A stretch of 64,000 nucleotides of DNA from Stigmatella ashevillena (GCF_028368975.1 NZ_JAQNDM010000002.1:2304007-2368006); one strand, 5' to 3'. Numbered from the stretch's first letter, positions 36,093 through 45,810 are shown. A program made the numbers and translations. The notes: a model not told the origin generated them from the letters alone.

Positions 36093-37109
36093 TTATCCCC
36101 GCACCTCCACTTCACAGACCTCTTTCGACACCGCGGCCACCTTCACCTTCACCTCTAGAAAGTGCGCGAATGTTTCGAGCTGGGTCTGTGAATGCCCATC
36201 CAACGGCAGGGTCCGGAACACACCTCCCTTGGCCAGCGCCAGCAGCAGCAGCAATTGGTCGCACAGGTGCTCGCCCACGGGCACTTCCGCGTCCAGGTAG
36301 CGCTTCGCCGCCTCCGCCGCCTTTCCCGCCACCTCCTCCGCGCGCACGCCCCGCTCTCCGAAGCCGGTGAACACTTCCGTCACGTGCTCGCTCTCCACCT
36401 CCAGCATCAGCGCGTTTCCGGGTCCCTGAGAGCGCTTCAGCTCTTCAATGCGCTGCTCGTCCGGCCTCCACCCCAGCACCTGCTCCACCGTGGCCAGTTC
36501 CCGCTGCGCCACGTTGAAAGGAAGCTGTGAGAAGAGCGCCGTTGCCTGCCGCCGCTTCACCACGCCTCGCTCCAGAAGCACCAGCGGCGCGAGCGGCGCC
36601 GGGAGGACATTCACCCGGAACTTCCCGCCCCCGGCCGGGAAAAAGCCGTGCCGCTCCAGCACCGCGTCCACCCGGGGCCCCATGCGGCGCACCAGCGGCA
36701 GGTAGGCCTTCTCCAGGAAGTCGAAGGGAGGCGCCGCCGGGTTGTGCGTTCCTCCCTCCAGCATCAGCGTGGAGGGGCCGCTCGCCACCATCAGCGCGGG
36801 CAGCACCGTTTGCAGCACCAGCGTCGCACTGCCCGCCGTGCCCACCGCGAAGTAGTAGTTGCCTGCCGACAAGGCCCTCGGCTTGAACGTCAATTCCAAC
36901 GAGCCCAGCTCGGCCCCCACCACCTCTGCCGCCCCTACTTCCGCGGCGGCCTTCACCGCCGTCAGGTGCTGGCGCAGCAGCCCCGGCTTGGAACGCTTCG
37001 CCCGCACGTTCACCATCTGGAACGGCGTCCCCGTCACCAGCGACAACGCCAGCGAGGTGCGCAGCACCTGCCCTCCCCCTTCCCCCTTCGAACCATCTAT
37101 CCGAATCAT
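36093..37109 (-). CDS. rtcA: RNA 3'-terminal phosphate cyclase
   Basis: 338 residues from ATG 37109 (AGAGGGG upstream), the normal RtcA length. It turns RNA 3'-phosphates into 2',3'-cyclic phosphates using ATP and an AMP-histidine intermediate. Motifs: IRIDGSKGEGGGQVLRTSLA at the N-terminus, LEGGTHNPAAPPFDFLEKAY, and HLCDQLLLLLALAKGG, which holds the catalytic His. It follows rtcB in the same direction with 120 bases between, the usual rtcBA order, and should be expressed from the sigma-54 promoter before rtcB. Confidence 0.95.
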   Translation of the reverse strand: MIRIDGSKGEGGGQVLRTSLALSLVTGTPFQMVNVRAKRSKPGLLRQHLTAVKAAAEVGAAEVVGAELGSLELTFKPRALSAGNYYFAVGTAGSATLVLQTVLPALMVASGPSTLMLEGGTHNPAAPPFDFLEKAYLPLVRRMGPRVDAVLERHGFFPAGGGKFRVNVLPAPLAPLVLLERGVVKRRQATALFSQLPFNVAQRELATVEQVLGWRPDEQRIEELKRSQGPGNALMLEVESEHVTEVFTGFGERGVRAEEVAGKAAEAAKRYLDAEVPVGEHLCDQLLLLLALAKGGVFRTLPLDGHSQTQLETFAHFLEVKVKVAAVSKEVCEVEVRG

Positions 37110-37229
37110 CGGAGCACCCCTCTCACAACGTAGCGGCGCCTGCTCCCCCATCCTAGCGACCGAAGTCTCGGGGGGAGCAGGCACCTCGAATGTCGTCATC
37201 CCGGCATGGTCACCTCGCGCACCTTCGGG

Positions 37230-38456
37230 TCATCCCTTCACACACACCACCTGCCGCAGCGTGTGCACCACCTCCACCAAGTCCGCCTGCGCCGCCATCA
37301 CCGCGTCGATGGGCTTGTAGGCACCCGGCGTCTCGTCGATGACGTCCACGTCCTTACGGCACTCGATGCCTTCCGTCGCCCGCGCGTGGTCCTCCACCGA
37401 GAAGCGCCGCTTCGCCGCCTCCCGGGACATCACCCGCCCCGCCCCATGGCTGCACGAGTGGAAGCTCTCCGGGTTTCCCTTTCCCCGGACGATGAAGGAC
37501 CGCGCCCCCATGCTCCCCGGGATGATGCCGAGATCCCCCTCCCGCGCCCGCACCGCGCCCTTGCGCGTCACGAAGCAGTTGCGCCCGTAGTGGTGCTCAC
37601 GCGCCACGTAGTTGTGGTGGCAGTTCACCGCCGCGTCCGTCAGGCCGAAGACAGGCAGGAGCCCCGAGTCCCCCAGGGCCTGCACCACCGCGTCCATCAT
37701 CAGCTGCCGGTTGGTGGCCGCGTACTCCTGCGCCCATTCCACCGCCTGCACGTAGTCCTGGAAGTGCACCGTCCCCTCCGGCAGGTACGCCAGGTCCGCG
37801 TCCGGCAGGTGGACGAAGAAGCGGTTCATCTCCTCCTTCGCCAGCGCGATGAAGTGGCTTCCGATCCGGTTTCCCACGCCCCGCGATCCGCTGTGCAGCA
37901 TCACCCACACGGCATCGGCCTCATCCAGGCACAGCTCAATGAAGTGGTTTCCCGTCCCGAGCGTTCCCAGGTGCCCCAGCTCCGGCCCTCGGCCGAGGCG
38001 CGGGTGCTTCGCCACGATGGCGTCATAGCCGGGCTTCAGGCGCGCCCAGGCCTCGCGGTGGGCCAAAGGTGCCTCCTGCCAAGCCCCTCGGTCATTGCGG
38101 CCCCCGTTGTCGGTCCGGCCATGCGGCACCGTGCACTCGATGGCCGAGCGCACCGCGGACAGGGAGTCCGGGAGTTGCTCCGCGCGCAGCGTGGTGCGCA
38201 CGGCGATCATCCCACAGCCGATGTCCACCCCCACCGCCGCCGGGATGACCGCGCCCACCGTGGGCACCACGGAGCCCACCGTCGCCCCGAACCCGCGGTG
38301 CACATCCGGCATCGCGGCCACCCACTTGTGGATGAAGGGCAGGCCCGCGAGGTTCTTCAACTGCTGCTTCGCCTCCTCCTCGAAGGGCACGCCCACCGTC
38401 CACGCCTTGATGGGGTTCTTCCCGTTCTCCGACAACACCTCGTAGCTGCGGTTCAT
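37230..38456 (-). CDS. rtcB: RNA-splicing ligase RtcB
   Basis: 408 residues from ATG 38456, seven bases after GGAAGG. RtcB joins RNA 2',3'-cyclic phosphate or 3'-phosphate ends to 5'-OH ends using GTP and Mn. Metal ligands are visible in VGVDIGCGM, GTGNHFIEL, MLHSGSRGVGN and CHHNYVAREHH; the guanylated His lies in SCSHGAGRVMSR. A longer open frame to 39002 is antisense to rtcR and is rejected. Its promoter lies 56-72 bases upstream of the start and is of sigma-54 type, so expression should depend on RtcR. Confidence 0.95.
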   Translation of the reverse strand: MNRSYEVLSENGKNPIKAWTVGVPFEEEAKQQLKNLAGLPFIHKWVAAMPDVHRGFGATVGSVVPTVGAVIPAAVGVDIGCGMIAVRTTLRAEQLPDSLSAVRSAIECTVPHGRTDNGGRNDRGAWQEAPLAHREAWARLKPGYDAIVAKHPRLGRGPELGHLGTLGTGNHFIELCLDEADAVWVMLHSGSRGVGNRIGSHFIALAKEEMNRFFVHLPDADLAYLPEGTVHFQDYVQAVEWAQEYAATNRQLMMDAVVQALGDSGLLPVFGLTDAAVNCHHNYVAREHHYGRNCFVTRKGAVRAREGDLGIIPGSMGARSFIVRGKGNPESFHSCSHGAGRVMSREAAKRRFSVEDHARATEGIECRKDVDVIDETPGAYKPIDAVMAAQADLVEVVHTLRQVVCVKG

Positions 38457-38512
38457 GGTCTTGCCTTCCGGATGTTCGCCCGCGCCAGAAGGCGGGCACG
38501 GGAGGACGTAAA

Positions 38513-38528
38513 GCAGCCACCGTGCCAA
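38513..38528 (-). promoter_or_regulatory. Sigma-54 promoter of rtcBA
   Basis: Read on the minus strand the site is ttggcacggtggctgc. It keeps the invariant GG and GC with exactly ten bases between, as in the TGGCAC-N5-TTGC consensus. It lies 57 bases before the rtcB start and within the rtcR/rtcB divergent space, where RtcR would bind further upstream. Confidence 0.75.
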
Positions 38529-38597
38529 CCCTCTTTCCGAGGGGGCCCCCGGGCCCACCGCCCTTTTTTCTATCCTCCAGGATAAAGTCGTATCCCC

Positions 38598-40232
38598 ATG
38601 GCGAAGACACAGGCGCGCAAGACGGTGGTCCTCGGGATGCTCGGGACGATGCTCGACGGGGGCCAAGGGCCCCGGCGGTGGGAGCGGTGGCGCCCCACCG
38701 TGGCGCTGTGCCAGCAGGACGATCTGCTCGTGGACCGGCTGGAGCTCCTCTATTCCCCCAACGCCACGGTGCTCGCCGCCACGGTGACGGAGGACATCCA
38801 TCAGGTCTCCGCGGACACGCAGGTGCGCGGCGTGGGGGTGGACATCCAGGACCCCTGGGATTTGGAAGAGGTGTACGGGGCCTTGCTCGACTACGCCCGG
38901 AGCTACCCCTTCCAACCCGAGCAGGAGGACTACCTCGTCCACATCACCACGGGGACGCACATCGTGCAGATCTGCATGTTCCTGCTGGTGGAGAGCCGGC
39001 ACATCCCCGCGCGGCTGGTCCAGACAGCTCCCCCTTCAGGCCGGGACCGGGGCCCCGGCAAGTACAGCATCATCGACCTGGATCTCTCCAAGCATGACCG
39101 GCTGGCCACACGCTTCCAGCAGGAGCAGCGCGAGGGGCTGTCCTTCCTCAAGGCGGGCATCGACACGCGCAATGCCGCGTTCAACCAGCTCATCGAGCGC
39201 ATCGAACAGGTGGCCATCCGCTCCCGCGCACCGCTGCTCATCACCGGCCCCACCGGAGCGGGCAAGTCACAGCTCGCGCGGCGCATCTACGCCCTGAAGA
39301 AGGCCCGGCGGCAGGTGAGTGGCCCCTTCGTGGACCTCAACTGCGCCACGCTCCGGGGGGATGCCGCCATGTCCGCGCTCTTCGGCCACGTGAAGGGCGC
39401 TTTCACCGGAGCCCTGAGCGACCGGCCCGGGCTGCTGCGCCAGGCGAACGGGGGCGTGCTGTTCCTGGATGAGATTGGCGAGTTGGGCGCGGACGAGCAG
39501 GCCATGCTGCTGCGGGCCGTGGAGGACAAACACTTCCTGCCCGTGGGCTCGGACAAGGAGGTGGAGAGTGACTTCCAGCTCATCGCCGGAACGAACCGAG
39601 ATCTGCAAGCCGAGGTGGCCCAGGGGGCTTTCCGGGAGGATCTGCTGGCGCGCATCAACCTGTGGACGTTCCGGCTGCCGGCCCTGCGCGAGCGCCCCGA
39701 GGACATTCCCCCCAACCTGCTCTACGAGTTGGATCAAGCCTCCCAGACCCTGGACACCCGGGTGACGATGAACCGGGAGGCCCAGGAGCACTTCCTGCGC
39801 TTCGCCACGTCCCCCGCGGCGCGGTGGAGCGGCAACTTCCGCGATCTGAACGCGGCGGTGCTGCGCATGGCCACCCTGGCGCCGGGGGGACGCATCACCC
39901 GGGAGAACGTGGACGAGGAACTGGAACGGCTCCGGGCCCAGTGGCGCCAGGGCCCCGCACCAGCCCCAGGAGCGGCAGAGGATCTCGTCCAGGAAGTGCT
40001 CGGGGCTGGGCTCGCGGCGGAGTTGGACCGGTTCGACCGGGTACAGCTCGCGGATGTGCTCGCCGTGTGCCGACAGTCCCGCTCGCTGTCGGAGGCGGGA
40101 CGGGGCTTGTTCGCGCGCTCCCGTGAGCGCAAGCAGAGCCCCAATGACGCGGACCGCCTTCGCAAGTACCTCGCCCGCTTCGGGTTGGGCTGGGGGGATG
40201 TGAGCCGTGGAGGCCTCCCGGAGGCCCCCTGA
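38598..40232 (+). CDS. rtcR: Sigma-54-dependent regulator of the rtc operon
   Basis: 544 residues. Residues 1-180 are the RtcR N-terminal (CARF-like) ligand domain, with TTGTHIVQICMFLLVESRHI. Residues 185-430 are the AAA+ domain: Walker A GPTGAGKS, the sigma-54 contact loop GAFTGA, Walker B GGVLFLDEIGELG and arginine-finger region DLLARINLWTFRLPALRERP. The C-terminal helix-turn-helix is less clear but present. It is divergent from rtcB, and the sigma-54 site upstream of rtcB is its obvious target. In other bacteria RtcR is thought to sense RNA end products from damaged RNA. Confidence 0.95.
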   Translation: MAKTQARKTVVLGMLGTMLDGGQGPRRWERWRPTVALCQQDDLLVDRLELLYSPNATVLAATVTEDIHQVSADTQVRGVGVDIQDPWDLEEVYGALLDYARSYPFQPEQEDYLVHITTGTHIVQICMFLLVESRHIPARLVQTAPPSGRDRGPGKYSIIDLDLSKHDRLATRFQQEQREGLSFLKAGIDTRNAAFNQLIERIEQVAIRSRAPLLITGPTGAGKSQLARRIYALKKARRQVSGPFVDLNCATLRGDAAMSALFGHVKGAFTGALSDRPGLLRQANGGVLFLDEIGELGADEQAMLLRAVEDKHFLPVGSDKEVESDFQLIAGTNRDLQAEVAQGAFREDLLARINLWTFRLPALRERPEDIPPNLLYELDQASQTLDTRVTMNREAQEHFLRFATSPAARWSGNFRDLNAAVLRMATLAPGGRITRENVDEELERLRAQWRQGPAPAPGAAEDLVQEVLGAGLAAELDRFDRVQLADVLAVCRQSRSLSEAGRGLFARSRERKQSPNDADRLRKYLARFGLGWGDVSRGGLPEAP

Positions 40233-40233
40233 G

Positions 40234-40734
40234 TCACGCCACGGACAACTGAGCCGCCATCGAGGTGAGGGCGCGCGCCAACTGGTGCAACTCGTGGCTC
40301 TTGAAGGGCTTTTTCAGCTCCATCAATGGCGGTGTCTCCTCCGCGAAGTTCCGGACCAACTCCTCCCAGGAATAGTCGGAGTACGCCGAGCAGAGCACGA
40401 CCGGCAGCGACGGAGCCACCTCGCGCAGGTGCCGCAGCGTCTCGAAACCGTTCCACCCCGGGGGCATGCGGTAGTCCAGGAAGGCCAGGACATACGGGTT
40501 GCCCGCGGCCAGGGCCTCCTTCACCTTGGCGACCCCTTCCTTGCCCTGGTATGCCGAATCGACTTCGAATTGATCCGCCTCGGCCTGGGGGCTCTCGGTG
40601 GAGGGACCAAAGAGCGTGGCCTCCATCTGGGCCAGCTCATCCCAGCACTCCGCCGGCTCTGGGCAAAGGATGCGCTGGAAGTCCTTGTGGATGCTCTCTG
40701 AGTCGTCGATGACGAGAATCCGCTTCTTAGGCAT
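40234..40734 (-). CDS. Response regulator receiver domain protein
   Basis: 166 residues from ATG 40734. A single receiver domain with the acidic pair IDDSE, the phosphorylated Asp in LAFLDYRMPPGWNGFET, a Ser in VVLCSAYSDYSWEEL and the conserved Lys in MELKKPFKSHEL. An insertion of about 30 residues after the first helix (AECWDELAQMEATLFGPS) makes it longer than usual. There is no output domain. Its start overlaps the end of the kinase gene by eight bases, so the two form a coupled pair. Its stop is two bases from the rtcR stop (convergent). Confidence 0.9.
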   Translation of the reverse strand: MPKKRILVIDDSESIHKDFQRILCPEPAECWDELAQMEATLFGPSTESPQAEADQFEVDSAYQGKEGVAKVKEALAAGNPYVLAFLDYRMPPGWNGFETLRHLREVAPSLPVVLCSAYSDYSWEELVRNFAEETPPLMELKKPFKSHELHQLARALTSMAAQLSVA

Positions 40735-43000
40735 GTGATTGTCCCCCCTGCTGCTCGGTACCCACCGGGAGCTCCAGTATGAAGGAGGCCCCCTGTCCCG
40801 GTCCATCGCTATGGACCTTCAGAGATCCTCCCAGCTCCTGCGCCGCCAGGGCACTGGAGTGCAGCCCAAAGCCGTGTCCCTCCTGCCGCGTGGTGAAGCC
40901 ATGCTGGAAGATGCGCGTGAGCAACTCCGGCGCGATGCCCATGCCGTTGTCCTTCACCTCGATGTGGATGAAGTCCTCGGAGAGCGGCCGCTCCATCTTC
41001 ACACACAGCCGCCGTTCCGCCTCCGGCATCACATCCAAGGCGTACTTGGCGTTGCTGATCAGGTTGACGAGGATCAACAGCACCTTGTGCTTCTCGGTCA
41101 GGACCGAGGGAATGTCCGCGAGCAGCCGCTCCACCTTCACGGAGTGCCGACCGAGCGCCGCCTGGTTGATGCGCAGCGCGTCCTCCACCAGGGCCCGGAG
41201 ATCCACCAGCTCATTCAGGTGATGGGACGTGCGGGCATAGCGCTGCTGCAGGTTGACGATGGCGCCAATGTGCTCGGTGTGTCGGCTGACGTCGTTGAGC
41301 AACAGCAGGATTTCCCTGCGCTCGCTCTGGAGGTTCCTGCCCAGCTGGACCAAGAAGGGAAGCGTGGTCTGTCCCCGCTTGTCTCCTTGGACGAAGGCCG
41401 ACAGATCCTCCCGGTGCGCCTCGAGCAGGGCCGCCACCCGCTCCACATTGTCGAGCTTCAGCCCCGACAGCCGCTCCTTGGCCAGCATCGCCGAGATGAG
41501 GACGCTGCTCAGCACGTTGCCGACATTGTGCAGGACGTTGGTGGCGATCTCGGCCCGGCCGACCTGGAGCGCGGACTCCACGAGCTGCCGGTGCGCGTCC
41601 TTCAACTCCTGGGTGCGCTCCTCGACCCGCTGCTCGAGCCCTTCGTTGGCCTGTCGCAGGGCTTCTTCGCGGCGCTGAATCTCTCCGGCCATCTGGTGGA
41701 AGGCATGGGCGAGCTGTCCCAGCTCGTCCTCGCGCCAGATGTCCAGGGAGACATTGAAGTCACCGGCCTCCAACTTGCCCGTGGCCTTGGTGAAGTCCAG
41801 CAGCGGCCGGGTGATCTGCTGTTTCAACACCCAGTACATGATGGCCAGTTCGACGAGCAGCGACAACAGACCGAACAACAGCACGTAGCGCGAGGCCTGG
41901 ATGGCAGCGGAGGACACTACGTTCTCGGGCAGGACCGTGACAAAGGTCCACCCGGGGCCCTTCAGCCGCTCCATGGCCATGTATTCACCAAACTCCGGCA
42001 GTTCCAGCACCCGCTGCCCCGGTGCCCGGGCCTGCAGCTTCTCGAAGATGTCGCTGAGGTGGGCCCGCTGCTCGGGGGTCCCCTCTTTCGAGGCCGTCGC
42101 CTCGGGCATGCCCAGGACCTTCGGGATGGTGTAGGGCCCCTCGCCACTCTCCATCTTAATGGTGGGGTGCGCAATCAGCTGGCCATCGTCCCGGACCAGG
42201 AAGTTGTAGGCCCCCGGCAGGTGGTCTTGGATGGTCCGGCGCATCAGCTCCACCAGCAGCACATCGTGGGTGATGGTCGCGACATGGCGGCCGTCCACGT
42301 CCAAGGGCGTGGCGAGGCTGACCATCCAGGTCTTGCTGGGAACGTCCTCGAAAATTCCCGTCCACGCGGGGGCCCGCCGGGGGTTGTTCTCTGGCAGGGA
42401 GAGGGTCAGGTACTCCATGGGGAGAAACGAGAAGGTGGCCTCGACATCCTGAAACCACGTGGCCCCCTCGGGCCAGTAGCCCACCAACACCCCCTCCGGC
42501 AGGAGGACGCCGGTGTTGGTGAACCGGACGTGGAAGGCAGGCCCGTACTGGGAGACCACCTCGTAGGCGGCGAGGATCCTGCGGCGCAGGTCTTCATCGA
42601 GCGCCACGCCCTTGGGAACGATGACCCCGGGCATCTTCTTGCCATCGAACCCTTGGGGGATGTTGCGGGTGCTTCCATCGGGCAGGTGCACGAACAAGCC
42701 CTCGAAGCGAGGCGAGGGGTCCTGCGTGCGCCAGAACCGGATCCGCTCTTCCAGGGCCGTCTTGAGAGCCGCGTGGTTCTCCTCCGCCAGCACGAAGATG
42801 GACTGTTCGCGCTGGCTGCGCTCCACCACGCTCTGCTCCATCTGCACCAGGGCTTCGGTGCGGAAGGAGTTGAAGATGTGGAGGTAGCTGAACAGGGTGG
42901 CCAGGGACATGATGACCGCGATGCGCACCCCCATCCGGATGAGCGTCGTGCGCGCCAGGGATGTGCGGTCAGGGAGAGGGAAGACACGCGGCATGGCCAT
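40727..43000 (-). CDS. Hybrid-free sensor histidine kinase with periplasmic dCache-like domain
   Basis: 757 residues. A first transmembrane helix near residues 22-42 is followed by a periplasmic sensor of about 320 residues (dCache-like, containing WMVSLATPLDVDGRHVATIT). A second helix (YVLLFGLLSLLVELAIMYWV) and a HAMP domain come next, then a coiled coil with ALRQANEGLEQRVEERTQEL. The phosphoacceptor region is EIATNVLHNVGNVLSSVLIS, and the ATPase domain has NLISNAKYALD, DNGMGIAPE and HGFGLHSSALAAQELGG. It probably phosphorylates the overlapping response regulator. The signal is unknown, possibly linked to the redox protein encoded just upstream. Confidence 0.93.
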   Translation of the reverse strand: MAMPRVFPLPDRTSLARTTLIRMGVRIAVIMSLATLFSYLHIFNSFRTEALVQMEQSVVERSQREQSIFVLAEENHAALKTALEERIRFWRTQDPSPRFEGLFVHLPDGSTRNIPQGFDGKKMPGVIVPKGVALDEDLRRRILAAYEVVSQYGPAFHVRFTNTGVLLPEGVLVGYWPEGATWFQDVEATFSFLPMEYLTLSLPENNPRRAPAWTGIFEDVPSKTWMVSLATPLDVDGRHVATITHDVLLVELMRRTIQDHLPGAYNFLVRDDGQLIAHPTIKMESGEGPYTIPKVLGMPEATASKEGTPEQRAHLSDIFEKLQARAPGQRVLELPEFGEYMAMERLKGPGWTFVTVLPENVVSSAAIQASRYVLLFGLLSLLVELAIMYWVLKQQITRPLLDFTKATGKLEAGDFNVSLDIWREDELGQLAHAFHQMAGEIQRREEALRQANEGLEQRVEERTQELKDAHRQLVESALQVGRAEIATNVLHNVGNVLSSVLISAMLAKERLSGLKLDNVERVAALLEAHREDLSAFVQGDKRGQTTLPFLVQLGRNLQSERREILLLLNDVSRHTEHIGAIVNLQQRYARTSHHLNELVDLRALVEDALRINQAALGRHSVKVERLLADIPSVLTEKHKVLLILVNLISNAKYALDVMPEAERRLCVKMERPLSEDFIHIEVKDNGMGIAPELLTRIFQHGFTTRQEGHGFGLHSSALAAQELGGSLKVHSDGPGQGASFILELPVGTEQQGGQSHA

Positions 43001-43020
43001 GATTGTATCTGGGGACCCCC

Positions 43021-45810
43021 TCAGGGGGGACTGCTGGGATCCGCGGGGTTGCTTCCAGACCTCCGTTCATCACCATCGAGGAACCCGTCGAGGTCACGAT
43101 CAATGCCGAGGCGCTGGCCGGAACCGGGAGGCGTGCAAGTATAGGTCAGGACGCCTCCTCCCGCGGTCACGAGCAGTTGGAGGGCCTCGCCTGAGATCGA
43201 GGGCAGGACCGCCCGGTCGCCCTTGAACTGGCCCGCCCCCAGGTAGACGAAGCCCACGTCGAGCTGCGCCACTTGCCCCTTGACCACCAAGTCACACTCT
43301 CCCACGTCCGCCCGGGCCCTCAAGAGCTGAATGCGCGAGAGCACGCCGAACGGGCCGAAGGCCGTGTGAGTCACCTGCTGGCCCACGATGGGCGCCATGT
43401 TGCTTTCGAAGGCCAGCATGTATTGCTCCATGTTCCGCTTGGCGGCGATGCCCTCGGGTGAGTCCGGGATCCCCACGGGGTTCTCGGGAATCACGTCGAA
43501 GCCGCTGTTGAACCGGAACATATCGGGAATGGCCCCATCGCTGTTGAAGCCGAACCCCCGAACCTGCTCTCCCAGAAAGGGGTCGGGAGGTTGGAGCCCC
43601 GAGGTAAAGCCCGCGCCAAACATGCCCACCTTTTGATACATGTTACGCAGGTGTGGAACCTTGGGAAAAAGGGGCTCCGCGTCGAAGGATGAGCGGCCAT
43701 CCGTCCCGAAGAAGCCCTTGAAGGGCCCCTCCCCGGGGTTGGCGTTGGGATCAAGCCGGTGGCAGGACCCGCACGGCCCATGGAAGAAGCTGGTGGTGTT
43801 GAAGAAGAAATCCCGCCCCGCCTCCTGCACCGGGGTGAGCGAGTTGTCGAGGTTGCGGACTGGGTTGGGCGGATACGTCACCTGGAGGATGAAGGCGGCG
43901 AACTGCTGCATCTGCGCCTCGGTGAGCTGCGCGGGGCGCCCCAACAGGTCCACGAACGCCGGATTGAACTGCCTGAACGCCTCGACCTCGTTGAACGCTC
44001 CTTGGTTGGGCTGGACACTCGGCGCGGTGTACGCGCCCGTCCGGTCTCCGCGCCAGTGCATCGGGCCGTGGTTGGCCATGCCACGCAGGCTCTGGGTGGC
44101 CAGGGGGCCCTTAAGCGGGTGGAAATCGGTGTTCTGGCCGAAGGTGGGATCGGTTCCGAAATCCGGGATCACCGGAACCACGGGGCTGGGGTTTGCCCTC
44201 ACCTGGCCGTCCGGATTGCCGAGATCCCACGAGAGGCTGTCGAAGTCTCCGAAGACATGACAGCTCGCGCAGGATGAATCGCCGTGGCTTGAGCTCTTGC
44301 GCGCGTCGTACAGGAAGGCCCGGCCCTGCACCACGCTCTGCGGCTCGGGGCTGTACATCGGCAGGTGGGCGATCTCCTGCTTCGTGGCGGTGTTGATGAT
44401 GGAGATGGCATTGTCGAAGCGCGTCAGGACGTACATGCGCTGGGCCACCTCATCCAACACCATTCCGGTGGGCCCGCCCCCACTCACGGAGATCTGGTTC
44501 GCCGTGCTCGGCACGAAGGTATTGGCCTCGAGCGCGGCGGTGGGAAAGACGCCGATCTTCGAGGAGCCGAACGCGGCCACGTACAAGGTGGCGCCATTGG
44601 AGGTCACCGCCATGCCGAGCGGCTGCGCGAGGCTCTTCTCGTTCTCGGCATTGGGCAGCGGGGCACAGCAGACGCCGTAGTTGATGTGCTTGTTGAGGTG
44701 CCTGGGCGCGACGCCCGCCGGGCTCAGCACGGTGATGCGGCTCTCGTGCAGGTGGCCTTGGAGGCTGGGCCGCGTGGGCGTGGCCGGTCCCTCGAAGCGC
44801 AGATCATTCCGGGCCTCGGTATTGCTGACGTAGACCTTTCCACTCACCGGGTTGACGGCCATGTTGAACAGGATGGTGCCCACCCCCTTGAAGAAGCCTG
44901 GCGAGCCCGCGAGTTGCCTGGGCGGGTTTGCGAGCGCGTCCAGGACGAACACGTCCTTGTCCGGCAAGGTGAAGCGCACCTTGTCGGTCCACGGGCGGTT
45001 GAGGACATCGAACCAGTTCTGGCCGTCGAACCGGACCAGGACGCTGACCTCGGTGCCGGGGACGCCATCGACGGTGTTGGGACCGGGAACGCCTCCCGCC
45101 GCTTGGCCCCCGTTGGGAACCAGGAACTCATGCACCACGGAGGAGCGATTGCCCGAGTGGAAGGCGGCCGCATAGACGCGCGCGCCATCCGGCGTCACCG
45201 CGAGCGCGCGAGGGGTATCGCTGAAGAGGCTGACGATGTTCAGCGGCGTGCCGCCCAGCGAGTAGCCCAGGTTGTTGGCATCGAAGACCCAGACATCCGC
45301 GCGGCCGATGCCCGGCGTGGTGAACTGCGGATCAAAGGGAGCGTTCTGCCCCCGGTGCGCTGCCGTGATGAAGGCCCGGCTCCGCCCAGGGCCGGCGAAG
45401 ACAATGTCTCGCGGTTCATCCCCGACAAGCAGGGTCCGCACCACGGTGCCACTGCCCCCATCCGAGGCCAGCCGCACGACGCTGACACTGTCTGACAGGT
45501 GGTTGACGACCCAGACCTCCTCGTTGCTCCGGACGGCGACCGCCACAGGCTCGAGCCCCACGGGCACCGAAGTGAGGTGGGTGAGCCCCTGAGGCTTGAC
45601 CTGGAAGACCTCCAAGCGGCTGTCCGGGGTGTTGACCGCGAAAAGAAGACGCCCATTGGGCGAGAGGGCCAGGGGCCGGACCTGACCACTTTCAAAGAGG
45701 GTATAGGGCGCGGCGGAGGCCTCGCGGTCTCCCAACATCCCTGCAAGAAAAAACGCGACGAGGACACCCCGGAGTATCTCTCGGAACAACACCCTTCGCT
45801 CGGCGCTCAT
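43021..45810 (-). CDS. Secreted beta-propeller fused to di-haem cytochrome c domain
   Basis: 929 residues from ATG 45810 (GGGAGGGG before it). A signal peptide is followed by a YVTN/YncE-type propeller (LALSPNGRLLFAVNTPDSRL, PVAVAVRSNEEVWVVNHLSD). The C-terminal third carries two haem sites, CASCHVFGDF and CGSCHRLDPN, in a context like MauG/cytochrome c peroxidases (PLKGPLATQSLRGMANHGPM, HWRGDR). It should work in the periplasm or on the surface in electron transfer or oxidation of a substrate held by the propeller. Followed after 20 bases by the sensor kinase gene, it may be part of one operon with the two-component pair. Confidence 0.85.
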   Translation of the reverse strand: MSAERRVLFREILRGVLVAFFLAGMLGDREASAAPYTLFESGQVRPLALSPNGRLLFAVNTPDSRLEVFQVKPQGLTHLTSVPVGLEPVAVAVRSNEEVWVVNHLSDSVSVVRLASDGGSGTVVRTLLVGDEPRDIVFAGPGRSRAFITAAHRGQNAPFDPQFTTPGIGRADVWVFDANNLGYSLGGTPLNIVSLFSDTPRALAVTPDGARVYAAAFHSGNRSSVVHEFLVPNGGQAAGGVPGPNTVDGVPGTEVSVLVRFDGQNWFDVLNRPWTDKVRFTLPDKDVFVLDALANPPRQLAGSPGFFKGVGTILFNMAVNPVSGKVYVSNTEARNDLRFEGPATPTRPSLQGHLHESRITVLSPAGVAPRHLNKHINYGVCCAPLPNAENEKSLAQPLGMAVTSNGATLYVAAFGSSKIGVFPTAALEANTFVPSTANQISVSGGGPTGMVLDEVAQRMYVLTRFDNAISIINTATKQEIAHLPMYSPEPQSVVQGRAFLYDARKSSSHGDSSCASCHVFGDFDSLSWDLGNPDGQVRANPSPVVPVIPDFGTDPTFGQNTDFHPLKGPLATQSLRGMANHGPMHWRGDRTGAYTAPSVQPNQGAFNEVEAFRQFNPAFVDLLGRPAQLTEAQMQQFAAFILQVTYPPNPVRNLDNSLTPVQEAGRDFFFNTTSFFHGPCGSCHRLDPNANPGEGPFKGFFGTDGRSSFDAEPLFPKVPHLRNMYQKVGMFGAGFTSGLQPPDPFLGEQVRGFGFNSDGAIPDMFRFNSGFDVIPENPVGIPDSPEGIAAKRNMEQYMLAFESNMAPIVGQQVTHTAFGPFGVLSRIQLLRARADVGECDLVVKGQVAQLDVGFVYLGAGQFKGDRAVLPSISGEALQLLVTAGGGVLTYTCTPPGSGQRLGIDRDLDGFLDGDERRSGSNPADPSSPP

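Noticed and set aside
37230-39002. 590-residue form of RtcB
   Set aside because: The extra N-terminus is antisense to rtcR and the real start has a GGAAGG site and conserved sequence.
40739-43144. 801-residue plus-strand frame opposite the sensor kinase
   Set aside because: Shadow frame: Gly/Gln/Val/His-rich, no signal or motif; the kinase motifs are clear on the other strand.
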